Assembly (NCBI GenBank): GCA_031277355.1
Contig: JAITMN010000178.1
Span: 1 to 14,485 of the forward strand
Direction of reading: 5' to 3'
From: Nevskiaceae bacterium
GTDB lineage: Bacteria; Pseudomonadota; Gammaproteobacteria; Steroidobacterales; Steroidobacteraceae
Length of the DNA: 14,485 bases
Shown: one piece after another, positions 1 to 6,868 of the stretch
How the letters are laid out: each line of letters opens with the position of its first letter
Position numbering within the stretch: the stretch's first letter is position 1
Made by a program: the position numbers and the translations under genes
The notes under the pieces: generated by a model
Database searches by the model: none
Told to the model about the DNA's origin: nothing
Seen by the model: the letters and a program-made list of their open reading frames with translations, nothing else

Positions 1-1061
1 CCGCGCTGATGGCCGATCGCGATGCGCGCAGCATCACCGGCCCGACCACGCGACTGTCTCTGCCCAGCACCGCGCGGCCCGCAGCGCCGGTGATTCATTC
101 GGTGATTCCACTGTTTCGCTGGGAGGAGGGCACAGAGCCGGATCAACCCTTTGCGCGGCGTCGCCGCCGTCGCGCGGGCCTGCGCATCTATCTTCAGCGT
201 CCGTGGTACAGCTCGGGAGAAGGCGAGCGTTTGGGCATCCTCATCAGCAGCAACGAGGCGGCGGCGATGCACGTCAGCCAGTGGGGCGCCGATCCGATGT
301 GGGTTCAGAAAGGCCCGGAAAAACGCAATGGCCTGCTGATCGAAGACCTGTTTTCTGCGGCCGGCCTTGACCACGAACCCGGCACCGATCCGCGTGTCAT
401 GACGGGAACGGCGAAGCTGGCCGAGTCGGGCATCGAGGTTTCTGTTCTCGGTTATCTGCCCGAATACCAACCCTCGCGCGGGATGTGGTTTGTCGATGTG
501 GCGTTTGTTCCGCAGTCTGCGTACTGGCCCTTCGTGCGTTTGGCGGTGGCGCGTTATCAGCCGGATTCACTGACCGGCCTTGAACTTTCGCAGACAGTGA
601 CCTGCGATTTTGCACAGCTCACGCCCGAGCGCATGGCCACGGTTTCGCGGCCCGACGAGAACACGGTGCGTATCGTCGTCAGTGGTCCGATTGGCCTGCG
701 CGCAAGATTGGGCAGAGGTGCGGCTCCCGATGCGCAACTGGCCGAGCAGATTCGTTTGAATCATCGCGTGCTCGCCAAGCTCGAACGCCGCGACCCGGCC
801 ATCGACAGCGATCTGGGCTGGGAGGCTGTGCGCATCACGGAACTTGCGCCTGCCGGCATCGACGACAACGCCATCCTCGCATGGCTGGGTCAACTCGACC
901 TGATCGAACCGATGGCCCCGGCTCGCCCCGGACAAGACGCGCAATGGCGCGTGACGATAGAGGAGTGGGAAGGCATCGAAGCCGATCCGCAGCCCTTCGA
1001 TCCCGCCGGGCCGCTGCCCACGGCCTGGCGGCTGACCTATGCGGATCGCCTCGCGTTATGA
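1..1061 (+). CDS. 3' part of a protein of unknown function (5' end outside the window)
   Basis: The frame is open to the left edge of the window, and the first ATG (position 9) has no ribosome site, so this is most likely the C-terminal ~350 residues of a longer protein. I do not recognise a named domain. The visible part is soluble, with no membrane segment or signal peptide. It has a basic stretch (FARRRRRRAGLRIYLQRPW, about residues 48-66) followed by alternating hydrophobic segments that read like beta strands, then a tryptophan- and tyrosine-rich block (MWFVDVAFVPQSAYWPFVRL, about 159-178). The regular strand pattern and the aromatic motifs suggest a conserved beta-rich C-terminal domain. 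The next gene begins 33 bases downstream on the same strand, so the two are probably cotranscribed. Reality of the gene is well supported by its length, by the tight operon and by the absence of a competing frame. The function is unknown. Confidence 0.8.
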   Translation, partial: ALMADRDARSITGPTTRLSLPSTARPAAPVIHSVIPLFRWEEGTEPDQPFARRRRRRAGLRIYLQRPWYSSGEGERLGILISSNEAAAMHVSQWGADPMWVQKGPEKRNGLLIEDLFSAAGLDHEPGTDPRVMTGTAKLAESGIEVSVLGYLPEYQPSRGMWFVDVAFVPQSAYWPFVRLAVARYQPDSLTGLELSQTVTCDFAQLTPERMATVSRPDENTVRIVVSGPIGLRARLGRGAAPDAQLAEQIRLNHRVLAKLERRDPAIDSDLGWEAVRITELAPAGIDDNAILAWLGQLDLIEPMAPARPGQDAQWRVTIEEWEGIEADPQPFDPAGPLPTAWRLTYADRLAL

Positions 1062-1094
1062 TTCGCGGCCCCGCTATCGAATAACGAGACCCAC

Positions 1095-2738
1095 ATGGGC
1101 TATGAGTTCAACCCCCAGTCACAGCGCTTCGACGTTCCCAATCCCCATCGAGTGGAAAATCTGTTCCTCGCCGTCGGCGCGGTGCTGATGATTGCCAGTG
1201 GCTTCACGAGCCTCTTCATTGCCCGCACGCGCATGTCGCATCCCGACAATGTTGCAGGCTGGGCGGCGCTTGGGGCCGCAGTGCTCACCTTGTTTGCCGG
1301 TTTCACGCTGGTGGCCTGGATTCTCTGGCAACTGCGTTTTTATTTTGGCCGCGATCAACCCAGCTCACTGGCGCCGAACATGAGCCCGACGCAAACCGGT
1401 GGCTCCAAAGAGGCGCAGGCAATCACCGAAACGATGCGGCAGAACGCATTCCACTACCCTGTGCCGGTCAGTGGCATCGATCAATTGCTCTACACCTGGA
1501 TGCCGGACCTGATCTTCTCGCCGCTGCCGCTACAGGACATCGCGCGGGTGCAGTTTCGCAATCTGCTCGCGTTTGCGGCGATTCTGGTCAGTGCGCTGAT
1601 CGCGGTATTCGGCGTTTCCAATCCGGGGCAGCGCCCGATCGTGTTCATGCTCTATTGCATCATGGGTATATGGATTCTGCTGCGCGCGCTGCGCGGCGGC
1701 GCCACCCAGATCAGCGTGTTCTCGCTCATCGTGCTTTCGGTCATGGCGGTGGTCGGGCCGGTGCTGATGCAGACCCTGCTGCCGGCAAATCTGCCCTTGC
1801 CGGTGGAGATGAATTGGGCGGCGCTTGCTGCGCTGGTGGTTCTGGGCGGCATCGTTGCCACAACGCTGCTGTTGTTCTCCGTGCTGGCGCAGACACTGCG
1901 TCCCACAACGATCTCGATGACCAATCATCTGGAGGTCGTGTCGTTCAATGGCGCACCCAACCAGATTTCGCTGCACTTTGCCCGCGCGTTGCAGGAATTG
2001 TGGTTCGAGAAGATTCCCAACCGGCGCTACATCGACGTGCCGCCGCAACTGACCGGCTCACGCGGCATGTTCGTTGGCGAGATGCTGGAAGAATCGCAGC
2101 CGGTGCCGACGGAAAGCAGCGCACTGACCCTTTCGTACTGCCTCAGTGCGCGGGAGTATCGCCATCTCATCGCCGTCACCTCGCTGGCGCTGCTGCTCAT
2201 TGCAGGCTCATCGGCCATGACGCTGCTGGCCATCTGGCGCTGGCCGGCCGGCGCATTTGATCTCGTTGCAGGTTCCGGCCTGAGTTTCCTGCTGGCGCTA
2301 TTCTGCCTGGGGTCGAGCCGGCGTCTGTGGCGTCGATTCCGCTTCACGTCGCGTCTGTACTGGCTTGAACTGCAGGGCAACTTCCAGGAGTCCAATGTCG
2401 ACTACGGCAATCTGTTGCAGGGCTTCAGGAGCCAGAAAACCGTCACTTCCGTGGAAGACATGACGCTGCGGCTGTGGGTTGCCGATGTCGATTCGATTTA
2501 CTACGGGCACGACAGCAAGCGCTACATGGTTGGCATGGCCGGCAACTCTGCCGAGTCGGATCGGCTCGGGCTGCATCTTGCGGAGTTTGCGCGCAGCCAG
2601 TCCGTCATCGTCTCGCCAACGAGCGCACGCGACGCCGAGCGCGTCAGTCAGATTTCGGGCATGAATCAGGGCAGTGCGCTGCCAGATTCCAAAGCAACCA
2701 TCGTGCCGTTGCCAGCAGAGGCTTCACGGGGGATGTGA
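1095..2738 (+). CDS. Polytopic membrane protein of unknown function with soluble C-terminal domain
   Basis: This is a 547-residue integral membrane protein. By eye I count eight hydrophobic segments, at about residues 22-43, 54-80, 156-174, 180-198, 205-229, 240-265, 358-380 and 388-408. There is a loop of about 75 residues after helix 2 and one of about 90 residues after helix 6. The last ~135 residues are soluble and begin with a basic patch (SSRRLWRRFRF) that probably lies on the cytoplasmic side; they contain the strand-like block VEDMTLRLWVADVDSIYYG. There is no transporter, kinase or protease motif that I can name. The ATG at 1095 is preceded by a weak GAGA ribosome site. Its stop is immediately followed by the start of the next gene, which implies translational coupling. 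With its neighbours it forms a compact unit of unknown role. A membrane anchor or scaffold for the upstream large protein is conceivable, but this is only inference. Confidence 0.85.
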   Translation: MGYEFNPQSQRFDVPNPHRVENLFLAVGAVLMIASGFTSLFIARTRMSHPDNVAGWAALGAAVLTLFAGFTLVAWILWQLRFYFGRDQPSSLAPNMSPTQTGGSKEAQAITETMRQNAFHYPVPVSGIDQLLYTWMPDLIFSPLPLQDIARVQFRNLLAFAAILVSALIAVFGVSNPGQRPIVFMLYCIMGIWILLRALRGGATQISVFSLIVLSVMAVVGPVLMQTLLPANLPLPVEMNWAALAALVVLGGIVATTLLLFSVLAQTLRPTTISMTNHLEVVSFNGAPNQISLHFARALQELWFEKIPNRRYIDVPPQLTGSRGMFVGEMLEESQPVPTESSALTLSYCLSAREYRHLIAVTSLALLLIAGSSAMTLLAIWRWPAGAFDLVAGSGLSFLLALFCLGSSRRLWRRFRFTSRLYWLELQGNFQESNVDYGNLLQGFRSQKTVTSVEDMTLRLWVADVDSIYYGHDSKRYMVGMAGNSAESDRLGLHLAEFARSQSVIVSPTSARDAERVSQISGMNQGSALPDSKATIVPLPAEASRGM

Positions 2739-2741
2739 GTG

Positions 2742-3287
2742 ATGAGCGCCGAGTCTGCTGCCGGCTTGATTCAAGTCAAGGTCGATGATGTTTCGCAATT
2801 GTTCAATACGCTTGATCCCGCGCCGTTCCGTGAACGTGATCTTGATAAAGACGCTGAGGAATTCATCGTCGGCTGGGCACGGGAATTGCCGCAGCGCCAG
2901 CCGATCCACATCGACATCCATGTTCGGGATGTACCCAGCCAGAAGCTCACGCCCTCCCAGACCCGGGAAGCATTGAACAGCTACTTCGCCTATCGCGAGG
3001 GCGGCATTTCCAAAGACCTGAAAGCGCTGTTTCGCGTGGGACGGCAGTCGCTGGTCATTGGTCTGAGTGTGCTTGCGATTTGCATTGTTCTCAGCCACGC
3101 GGCGAAGTCACTCTTTGGCGACGGAGATCTGGGCAGCTACATGGATGAAGGGTTGATCATCATGGGCTGGGTCGCCAACTGGAAGCCGATAGAGATTTTT
3201 CTGTACGACTGGTGGCCGCTGGCACAGCGGCGCAGGCTTTACAGGCGTCTGAGCGAGGCGCAGGTGCAGGTGCGCGGCAGGCAGTGA
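2742..3287 (+). CDS. Small two-helix membrane protein of unknown function
   Basis: This protein has 181 residues counted from the ATG at 2742; a GTG directly before it (2739) is the alternative start. GGGGGA at 2728-2733 lies 8 bases before the ATG and inside the end of the preceding gene, so translation is probably coupled. The N-terminal ~95 residues are soluble and acidic to mixed (LFNTLDPAPFRERDLDKDAE). A hydrophobic helix follows at about 103-124 and a second hydrophobic segment at about 137-155. The protein ends in a basic tail after an aromatic motif (EIFLYDWWPLAQRRRLYRRL), a pattern that would place the tail in the cytoplasm. I cannot name the family. The YDWWP motif and the acidic FRERDLDKDAEEF block look conserved and would make good search seeds. 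It lies last in the three-gene run and meets a convergent gene only 7 bases beyond its stop. Confidence 0.8.
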   Translation: MSAESAAGLIQVKVDDVSQLFNTLDPAPFRERDLDKDAEEFIVGWARELPQRQPIHIDIHVRDVPSQKLTPSQTREALNSYFAYREGGISKDLKALFRVGRQSLVIGLSVLAICIVLSHAAKSLFGDGDLGSYMDEGLIIMGWVANWKPIEIFLYDWWPLAQRRRLYRRLSEAQVQVRGRQ

Positions 3288-3294
3288 GCCGCGG

Positions 3295-4215
3295 TCAGGG
3301 TTCGTCGTCTTCGTTCTTGCTCCCCAGCGCCGACAGTCCGCCCATCATGATCGCAAGCGCCTTCAAGCCGTATTGCATGTCCGTCAGTGAATACACCGGC
3401 TGCGACTTCTTCGGCTGCAACTGGTCATCGCTGACGGCGGTCTTCTTCACCGCAGTGATCTGATAGATCGCGGTGGGTTGATCTTCGTCGGTCATGTAGG
3501 CGTCGATGCGCAGCACGCCATGATCTTCGGGCAGATAGTAAGGGTGCGAGAAGTTGATTCCCTTGGGCATGTCCTTGCTGGTGTAAACGATGAGCTTGCG
3601 CAACTTGTAATTTTTCACCTGCGCCGGCGACTTCGGCGTGTACACGGAAATCGTGCAGGGATAGCCTGCCACCGTTTCCGTCTTTCCCGTTCGCTCGATG
3701 GCAAAGGCATCGGAAGTGATGAGCTTGTCTTTCGAGAACAGGCTGTCGAGGTCTTGCGAGGGTTTGTAGTTGGCGGTGATCACCTCGCTGGGCATCACCA
3801 GCGAGCCCATGTAGAGGATTCCCTGATCCGAATCCGAGTTGTGGTAGTTGTAGAGTTCGTAGCCCACGCCTTTGGCGTGAGCAAGCGTGGCGTTGCCTTT
3901 GACGTAAAGCGTGCCCTTGGGCGGCAGGATCATCAGCGCCATGCCCAACAGCGGCTCTTTCTGCAGTGTGGCCTGCATGCGCGCCAAATCCGCCGGCGGG
4001 ATTTTCTTGTAAAGCTCGGCCACCTGCTCGGCGCGGTTGTTCTTCGTGTAGTCGATGCCTTCCGAAAGCACGCTGATGTCCACACCGGCAATCGTGACCA
4101 GCGTGGTCAGCACGCCTTCGAAGTCGGTATTCGATTGCGCGTTGCCACGCTGCACGGGCACGGCGCACAACGTCAGTGCCATGAGGGTCAAGCCGAGAGA
4201 TTTGATGATCGACAT
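3295..4215 (-). CDS. Secreted (periplasmic) protein of unknown function
   Basis: From the ATG at 4215 the product has 306 residues and begins with a clear Sec signal peptide: MSIIK, a hydrophobic core (SLGLTLMALTLCAVPV) and a likely cleavage at GNA|QS. An upstream in-frame ATG at 4236 would add seven residues ahead of the signal and is less likely. The mature protein is rich in beta-strand-like segments and has KTETVAGYPCTISVYTPKS near the middle. That resembles the 'gyeC' core of DUF4412-type periplasmic beta proteins, but the resemblance is weak and I would not transfer a function. The C-terminal ~30 residues carry a hydrophobic patch (LKALAIMMGGLSAL) followed by an acidic end. There is no lipobox and no catalytic motif. 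The gene converges on the small membrane protein with 7 bases between stops, and diverges from the M19 dipeptidase across ~155 bases. Confidence 0.75.
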   Translation of the reverse strand: MSIIKSLGLTLMALTLCAVPVQRGNAQSNTDFEGVLTTLVTIAGVDISVLSEGIDYTKNNRAEQVAELYKKIPPADLARMQATLQKEPLLGMALMILPPKGTLYVKGNATLAHAKGVGYELYNYHNSDSDQGILYMGSLVMPSEVITANYKPSQDLDSLFSKDKLITSDAFAIERTGKTETVAGYPCTISVYTPKSPAQVKNYKLRKLIVYTSKDMPKGINFSHPYYLPEDHGVLRIDAYMTDEDQPTAIYQITAVKKTAVSDDQLQPKKSQPVYSLTDMQYGLKALAIMMGGLSALGSKNEDDEP

Positions 4216-4371
4216 ATCGAAGTGCTCATTTCGCATAAGGATGAACTTGACCCATCATCTCGCGACCATCGAGACTTGCGGAAGCTGTCTGTGATGCGCA
4301 ACAGTTGAAGTAAACATATGCTGTCGCAGGTTAGCATCGAACACCACGTCAGCTCGAACGAGAATCCGCCC

Positions 4372-5616
4372 ATGCACACTTCGCGCTCATTCGCCGCCGC
4401 TGTCTGCGTTACCACGCTGCTGCTCACCGCCTGCGCCCGCGACGCCGCACCGCCCGATGCGGCCGCCGCCAGCGTCGACCCACTGAGCATCCACCGTCAG
4501 GCGCTGACGCTCGACACCCACCTCGACACGCCGATGTGGCTTTCCGTGGAAGGCTGGCGCATCGAAGACCGGCACAGCGTTGCCGACGATGGTTCGCAGG
4601 TAGACCTGCCGCGCATCGAAGACGGCGCGCTCGACGGCGGCTTCTGGGCCACCTACATCCCGCAGGGCCCGCTGACGCCGGAGGGCCGCGCGGCGGCATT
4701 GCAAGCGGGCCTCACGCGCATCGGCGAAATTCGCACGATGGTGGAAACGCATCCCGATCGTTTCGCATTGGCGCTGCAAGCCGAAGATGCCGCACGCATC
4801 GCCGCGACCGGACGCCACTTCGTGTTCCTCAGCATGGAAAACGGTTACCCGCTCGGGCTTGAGCCGGTCGCGTTGCTGGCGCGCTTTTATGATCTGGGAT
4901 TGCGCATGGCTTCGCCGGTGCATTTTCTCAACAACGATCTGGCGACCTCGTCCACTGATGCGAATGCTGCCGGGTTGCCGGGGCTGACGCCGCTGGGCGA
5001 ACAGTGGGTGGCTGAGGCCAATCGTCTGGGGATTCTGATCGACGCCTCGCATGCCTCCGATGCCGCGCTCGACAAGATGCTGGAGCTTTCGCGTGCGCCG
5101 ATCATTCTTTCGCACTCCGGCGCGCGCGCTGTGTTCGATCATCCGCGCAATCTCGACGACGAACATCTGCGGCGCGTGGCCGATAGTGGCGGTGTGATTC
5201 AGGTCACTGCGTACAGCGACTATCTGATCGCCAATGCGCCCAATGCCGAGCGCCAGGCCGCGATTCGTGATGCACGCGCGGGTGCGTCGCGCACGCTGGA
5301 AGGGCGTCGCGCGCAACAGGCGAAGCTGCGCGAGGTCGACGCGCGTTATCCGGCAAACCGCGCGAGCATCGATGATTTCATCAATCACCTGCTGCATGTG
5401 ATCCGCGTCGCCGGCGTGGATCACGCGGGCATTGGCCTGGACTTCGATGGCGGCGGCGGCGTCACCGGGCTTGACGAGGCCAGCGATTACCCGCGCATCA
5501 CTGAGCGCCTGCTCGCCGAAGGCTATTCGCGCGAAGACGTGGAGAAAATCTGGGGCGGCAACGCGCTGCGTGTGCTGGCGCAGGCGCAGCAATTGGCGGG
5601 GCCTGCGCAGCGCTGA
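4372..5616 (+). CDS. Membrane dipeptidase, peptidase family M19 (lipoprotein)
   Basis: This is a zinc dipeptidase of the renal-dipeptidase type, which cleaves dipeptides with relaxed tolerance for D-residues at the C-terminal position. From the ATG at 4372 (414 residues) it starts with a lipoprotein signal whose lipobox is LTAC (Cys21). The residue after the Cys is Ala, which predicts the outer membrane. The metal site is intact: the HxD pair in LDTHLDTP (His50, Asp52), the bridging Glu in LSMENG (Glu156), His227 in DASHASD and His248 in ILSHSGAR. Arg259 in HPRNLDDE and Asp357 in GIGLDFDG match the substrate-binding Arg and the late Asp of the family. The end keeps the family signature GGNALRV. 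An ATG at 4318 would put 18 extra residues before the signal, so it was rejected. Likely roles are peptide scavenging or turnover of peptidoglycan-derived dipeptides; the exact substrate cannot be read from sequence. Confidence 0.95.
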   Translation: MHTSRSFAAAVCVTTLLLTACARDAAPPDAAAASVDPLSIHRQALTLDTHLDTPMWLSVEGWRIEDRHSVADDGSQVDLPRIEDGALDGGFWATYIPQGPLTPEGRAAALQAGLTRIGEIRTMVETHPDRFALALQAEDAARIAATGRHFVFLSMENGYPLGLEPVALLARFYDLGLRMASPVHFLNNDLATSSTDANAAGLPGLTPLGEQWVAEANRLGILIDASHASDAALDKMLELSRAPIILSHSGARAVFDHPRNLDDEHLRRVADSGGVIQVTAYSDYLIANAPNAERQAAIRDARAGASRTLEGRRAQQAKLREVDARYPANRASIDDFINHLLHVIRVAGVDHAGIGLDFDGGGGVTGLDEASDYPRITERLLAEGYSREDVEKIWGGNALRVLAQAQQLAGPAQR

Positions 5617-5638
5617 GCGCGGAGCGCTGAGGCGGGCA

Positions 5639-5655
5639 GCGGGGTCCATCCCCGC
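5639..5655 (+). terminator. Small GC hairpin after the dipeptidase gene
   Basis: GCGGGG (5639-5644) and CCCCGC (5650-5655) form a 6-bp perfect stem with a 5-base loop, 23 bases after the stop codon of the M19 gene. There is no T-run behind it, so it is at best a weak or pause-type terminator. The call rests on position and symmetry alone. Confidence 0.3.
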
Positions 5656-5715
5656 CTATTCCTCCGGCATGGCCTTCTCAAGTCGGCACCGCATCCGGCT
5701 CTTCAGGCATATATT

Positions 5716-5746
5716 TCTACATCAATCTGTAGTCAAATGATGTAGA
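5716..5746 (+). promoter_or_regulatory. Palindromic operator candidate upstream of the Fic gene
   Basis: TCTACATCA (5716-5724) is matched by its perfect reverse complement TGATGTAGA (5738-5746), with 13 bases between the arms. A third copy of the half-site, TGTAG at 5728-5732, makes a nested inverted repeat with CTACA at 5717-5721 (6-base spacer) and a direct repeat with TGTAG at 5741-5745. The element lies in an AT-rich pocket of otherwise GC-rich DNA. It overlaps a -10-like TAGATT (5743-5748, 4 of 6 consensus bases), while no good -35 is visible. This looks like an operator. The Fic protein's own C-terminal winged helix is the obvious candidate binder, giving autoregulation, but that is inference. 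Confidence 0.6.
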
Positions 5747-5760
5747 TTTTCGGCTCCATG

Positions 5761-5766
5761 AAGGAG
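5761..5766 (+). promoter_or_regulatory. Ribosome binding site deciding a TTG start for the Fic gene
   Basis: AAGGAG lies 6 bases before an in-frame TTG at 5773, which is ideal spacing. The ATG at 5758 has nothing like a ribosome site in front of it and lies directly before this motif. The TTG start also gives an N-terminus (M-REFDYTDAPK) that looks more natural for this family. Confidence 0.6.
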
Positions 5767-5772
5767 ATTGGC

Positions 5773-6840
5773 TTGAGGGAATTCGACTATACAGACGCCC
5801 CCAAGGCCCTGCTGACGCCGAACATCGTCGCCATGCTCACCAGCATCCACGAACACCGGGGCAAGCAGGCGCTATTCATTGCCTCTCACGCCGACACGCT
5901 GGCGACGTTGATGGAAGTGGCGAAAATTCAAAGCACCGGGGCATCCAACCGCATCGAAGGCATCCACACCACCGATAAACGTCTGGCCGAACTGGTGCGC
6001 GACAAAGCCACGCCCCGCAATCGCACGGAACAGGAAATCGCGGGCTATCGTGATGTGCTGGCCACGATTCACGAAAGCCACGACTACATAGAGCCACGCC
6101 CCAACATCATCCTGCAACTGCACAAGCAACTTTATTCGTTCGCGCAAAACGCGATCGGTGGCTCATGGAAGAACGCGGACAACTTCATTTCCGAAACCGA
6201 TTCGGCGGGCAGGAAAATCGTGCGCTTCCAGCCCACTCCCGCCTGGATGACCGCTGCGGCAATGGATGGCCTGTGCCGTTCCTTCAACGAAGCCCTGCAA
6301 AACAACGAACACGATCCGCTGTTGCTGATACCGATGTTCGTTTTCGATTTTCTGTGTATTCACCCTTTCACCGATGGTAACGGGCGCATGAGCCGCTTGC
6401 TCACGTTGCTGCTGCTCTATCGCGCAGGTTATCTGGTCGGCAAATACATCAGCCTGGAAAAATTGATTGAAAACAGCAAGGACACATACTACGAAGCATT
6501 GCAGGCCAGTTCCATCCTCTGGCATGAGAACCGCAGCGACTATCGGCCTTTCATTGGCTACATGCTCGGCATCGTGCAGAAAGCCTGCAACGAGTTCGAG
6601 GATCGGGTTCAGCACATACATTCTCGCCGCATGTCCAAGCCCGAGCGTATCAAGGCCGTGATCGATGGCAGGATTGGTACGCTATCGAAAAAACAGATCA
6701 TGGAAGCCTGCCCCGACATCAGCAAAATCACCGTGGAACGCACGTTGGCAGCGTTGGTGAAATCCGGCGACTTGGTTCTGATCGGTGCGGGGCGGGCGGC
6801 GCGGTACGGGAAGGTGGACCGTGCCGCGCAGCCTGACTGA
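5773..6840 (+). CDS. Fic family protein (AMP transferase type) with C-terminal winged helix
   Basis: Fic proteins usually transfer AMP from ATP to a hydroxyl of a target protein. Numbered from the ATG at 5758, the core motif HPFTDGNGRMSR is at residues 202-213, with the catalytic His202 and the metal-binding Asp intact. The N-terminal part carries the inhibitory motif (S/T)xxxE(G/N) as SNRIEG (63-68), so this is a class II Fic with a built-in inhibitory helix whose Glu blocks ATP binding. Residues ~295-355 look like a winged helix-turn-helix (SKKQIMEACPDISKITVERTLAALVKSGDLVLIG), a common C-terminal addition in this subfamily. The start is taken as TTG 5773 because of AAGGAG at 5761-5766. The gene stands alone: no antitoxin-like gene is next to it, which fits inhibition within the same chain. 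Its codons are visibly less GC-rich than those of its neighbours, suggesting it may be an accessory gene. The target is unknown. Confidence 0.93.
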   Translation: MREFDYTDAPKALLTPNIVAMLTSIHEHRGKQALFIASHADTLATLMEVAKIQSTGASNRIEGIHTTDKRLAELVRDKATPRNRTEQEIAGYRDVLATIHESHDYIEPRPNIILQLHKQLYSFAQNAIGGSWKNADNFISETDSAGRKIVRFQPTPAWMTAAAMDGLCRSFNEALQNNEHDPLLLIPMFVFDFLCIHPFTDGNGRMSRLLTLLLLYRAGYLVGKYISLEKLIENSKDTYYEALQASSILWHENRSDYRPFIGYMLGIVQKACNEFEDRVQHIHSRRMSKPERIKAVIDGRIGTLSKKQIMEACPDISKITVERTLAALVKSGDLVLIGAGRAARYGKVDRAAQPD

Positions 6841-6842
6841 AA

Positions 6843-6868
6843 TGCGACGCCGTGCTTACGGTGTCGCA
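6843..6868. terminator. Convergent hairpin between the Fic and VIT-vWA genes
   Basis: TGCGACGCCGT (6843-6853) and ACGGTGTCGCA (6858-6868) pair over 11 positions with one G:T-type mismatch and a GCTT loop. The stop codon of the VIT-vWA gene (6856-6858) lies in the hairpin loop, and the Fic stop is 2 bases before it. The element therefore ends both genes and could act as a bidirectional terminator. The tail is not a strong U-run on either side (TTTC on the - strand), so efficiency is uncertain. Confidence 0.6.

Noticed and set aside
4318..4371. Upstream ATG (4318) for the M19 dipeptidase
   Set aside because: It would place 18 polar residues before a clean lipoprotein signal peptide that starts at 4372.
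5609..5631. Direct repeat AGCGCTGAG (5609-5617 and 5623-5631) at the end of the M19 gene
   Set aside because: Two short GC-rich copies 14 bases apart, one overlapping the stop codon, with no third copy or flanking structure; chance duplication is enough.
4387..5649. 420-codon open frame antisense to the M19 dipeptidase
   Set aside because: The sense frame carries the full M19 metal site; the antisense frame is Arg/Ala/Gln-rich with no recognisable motif.
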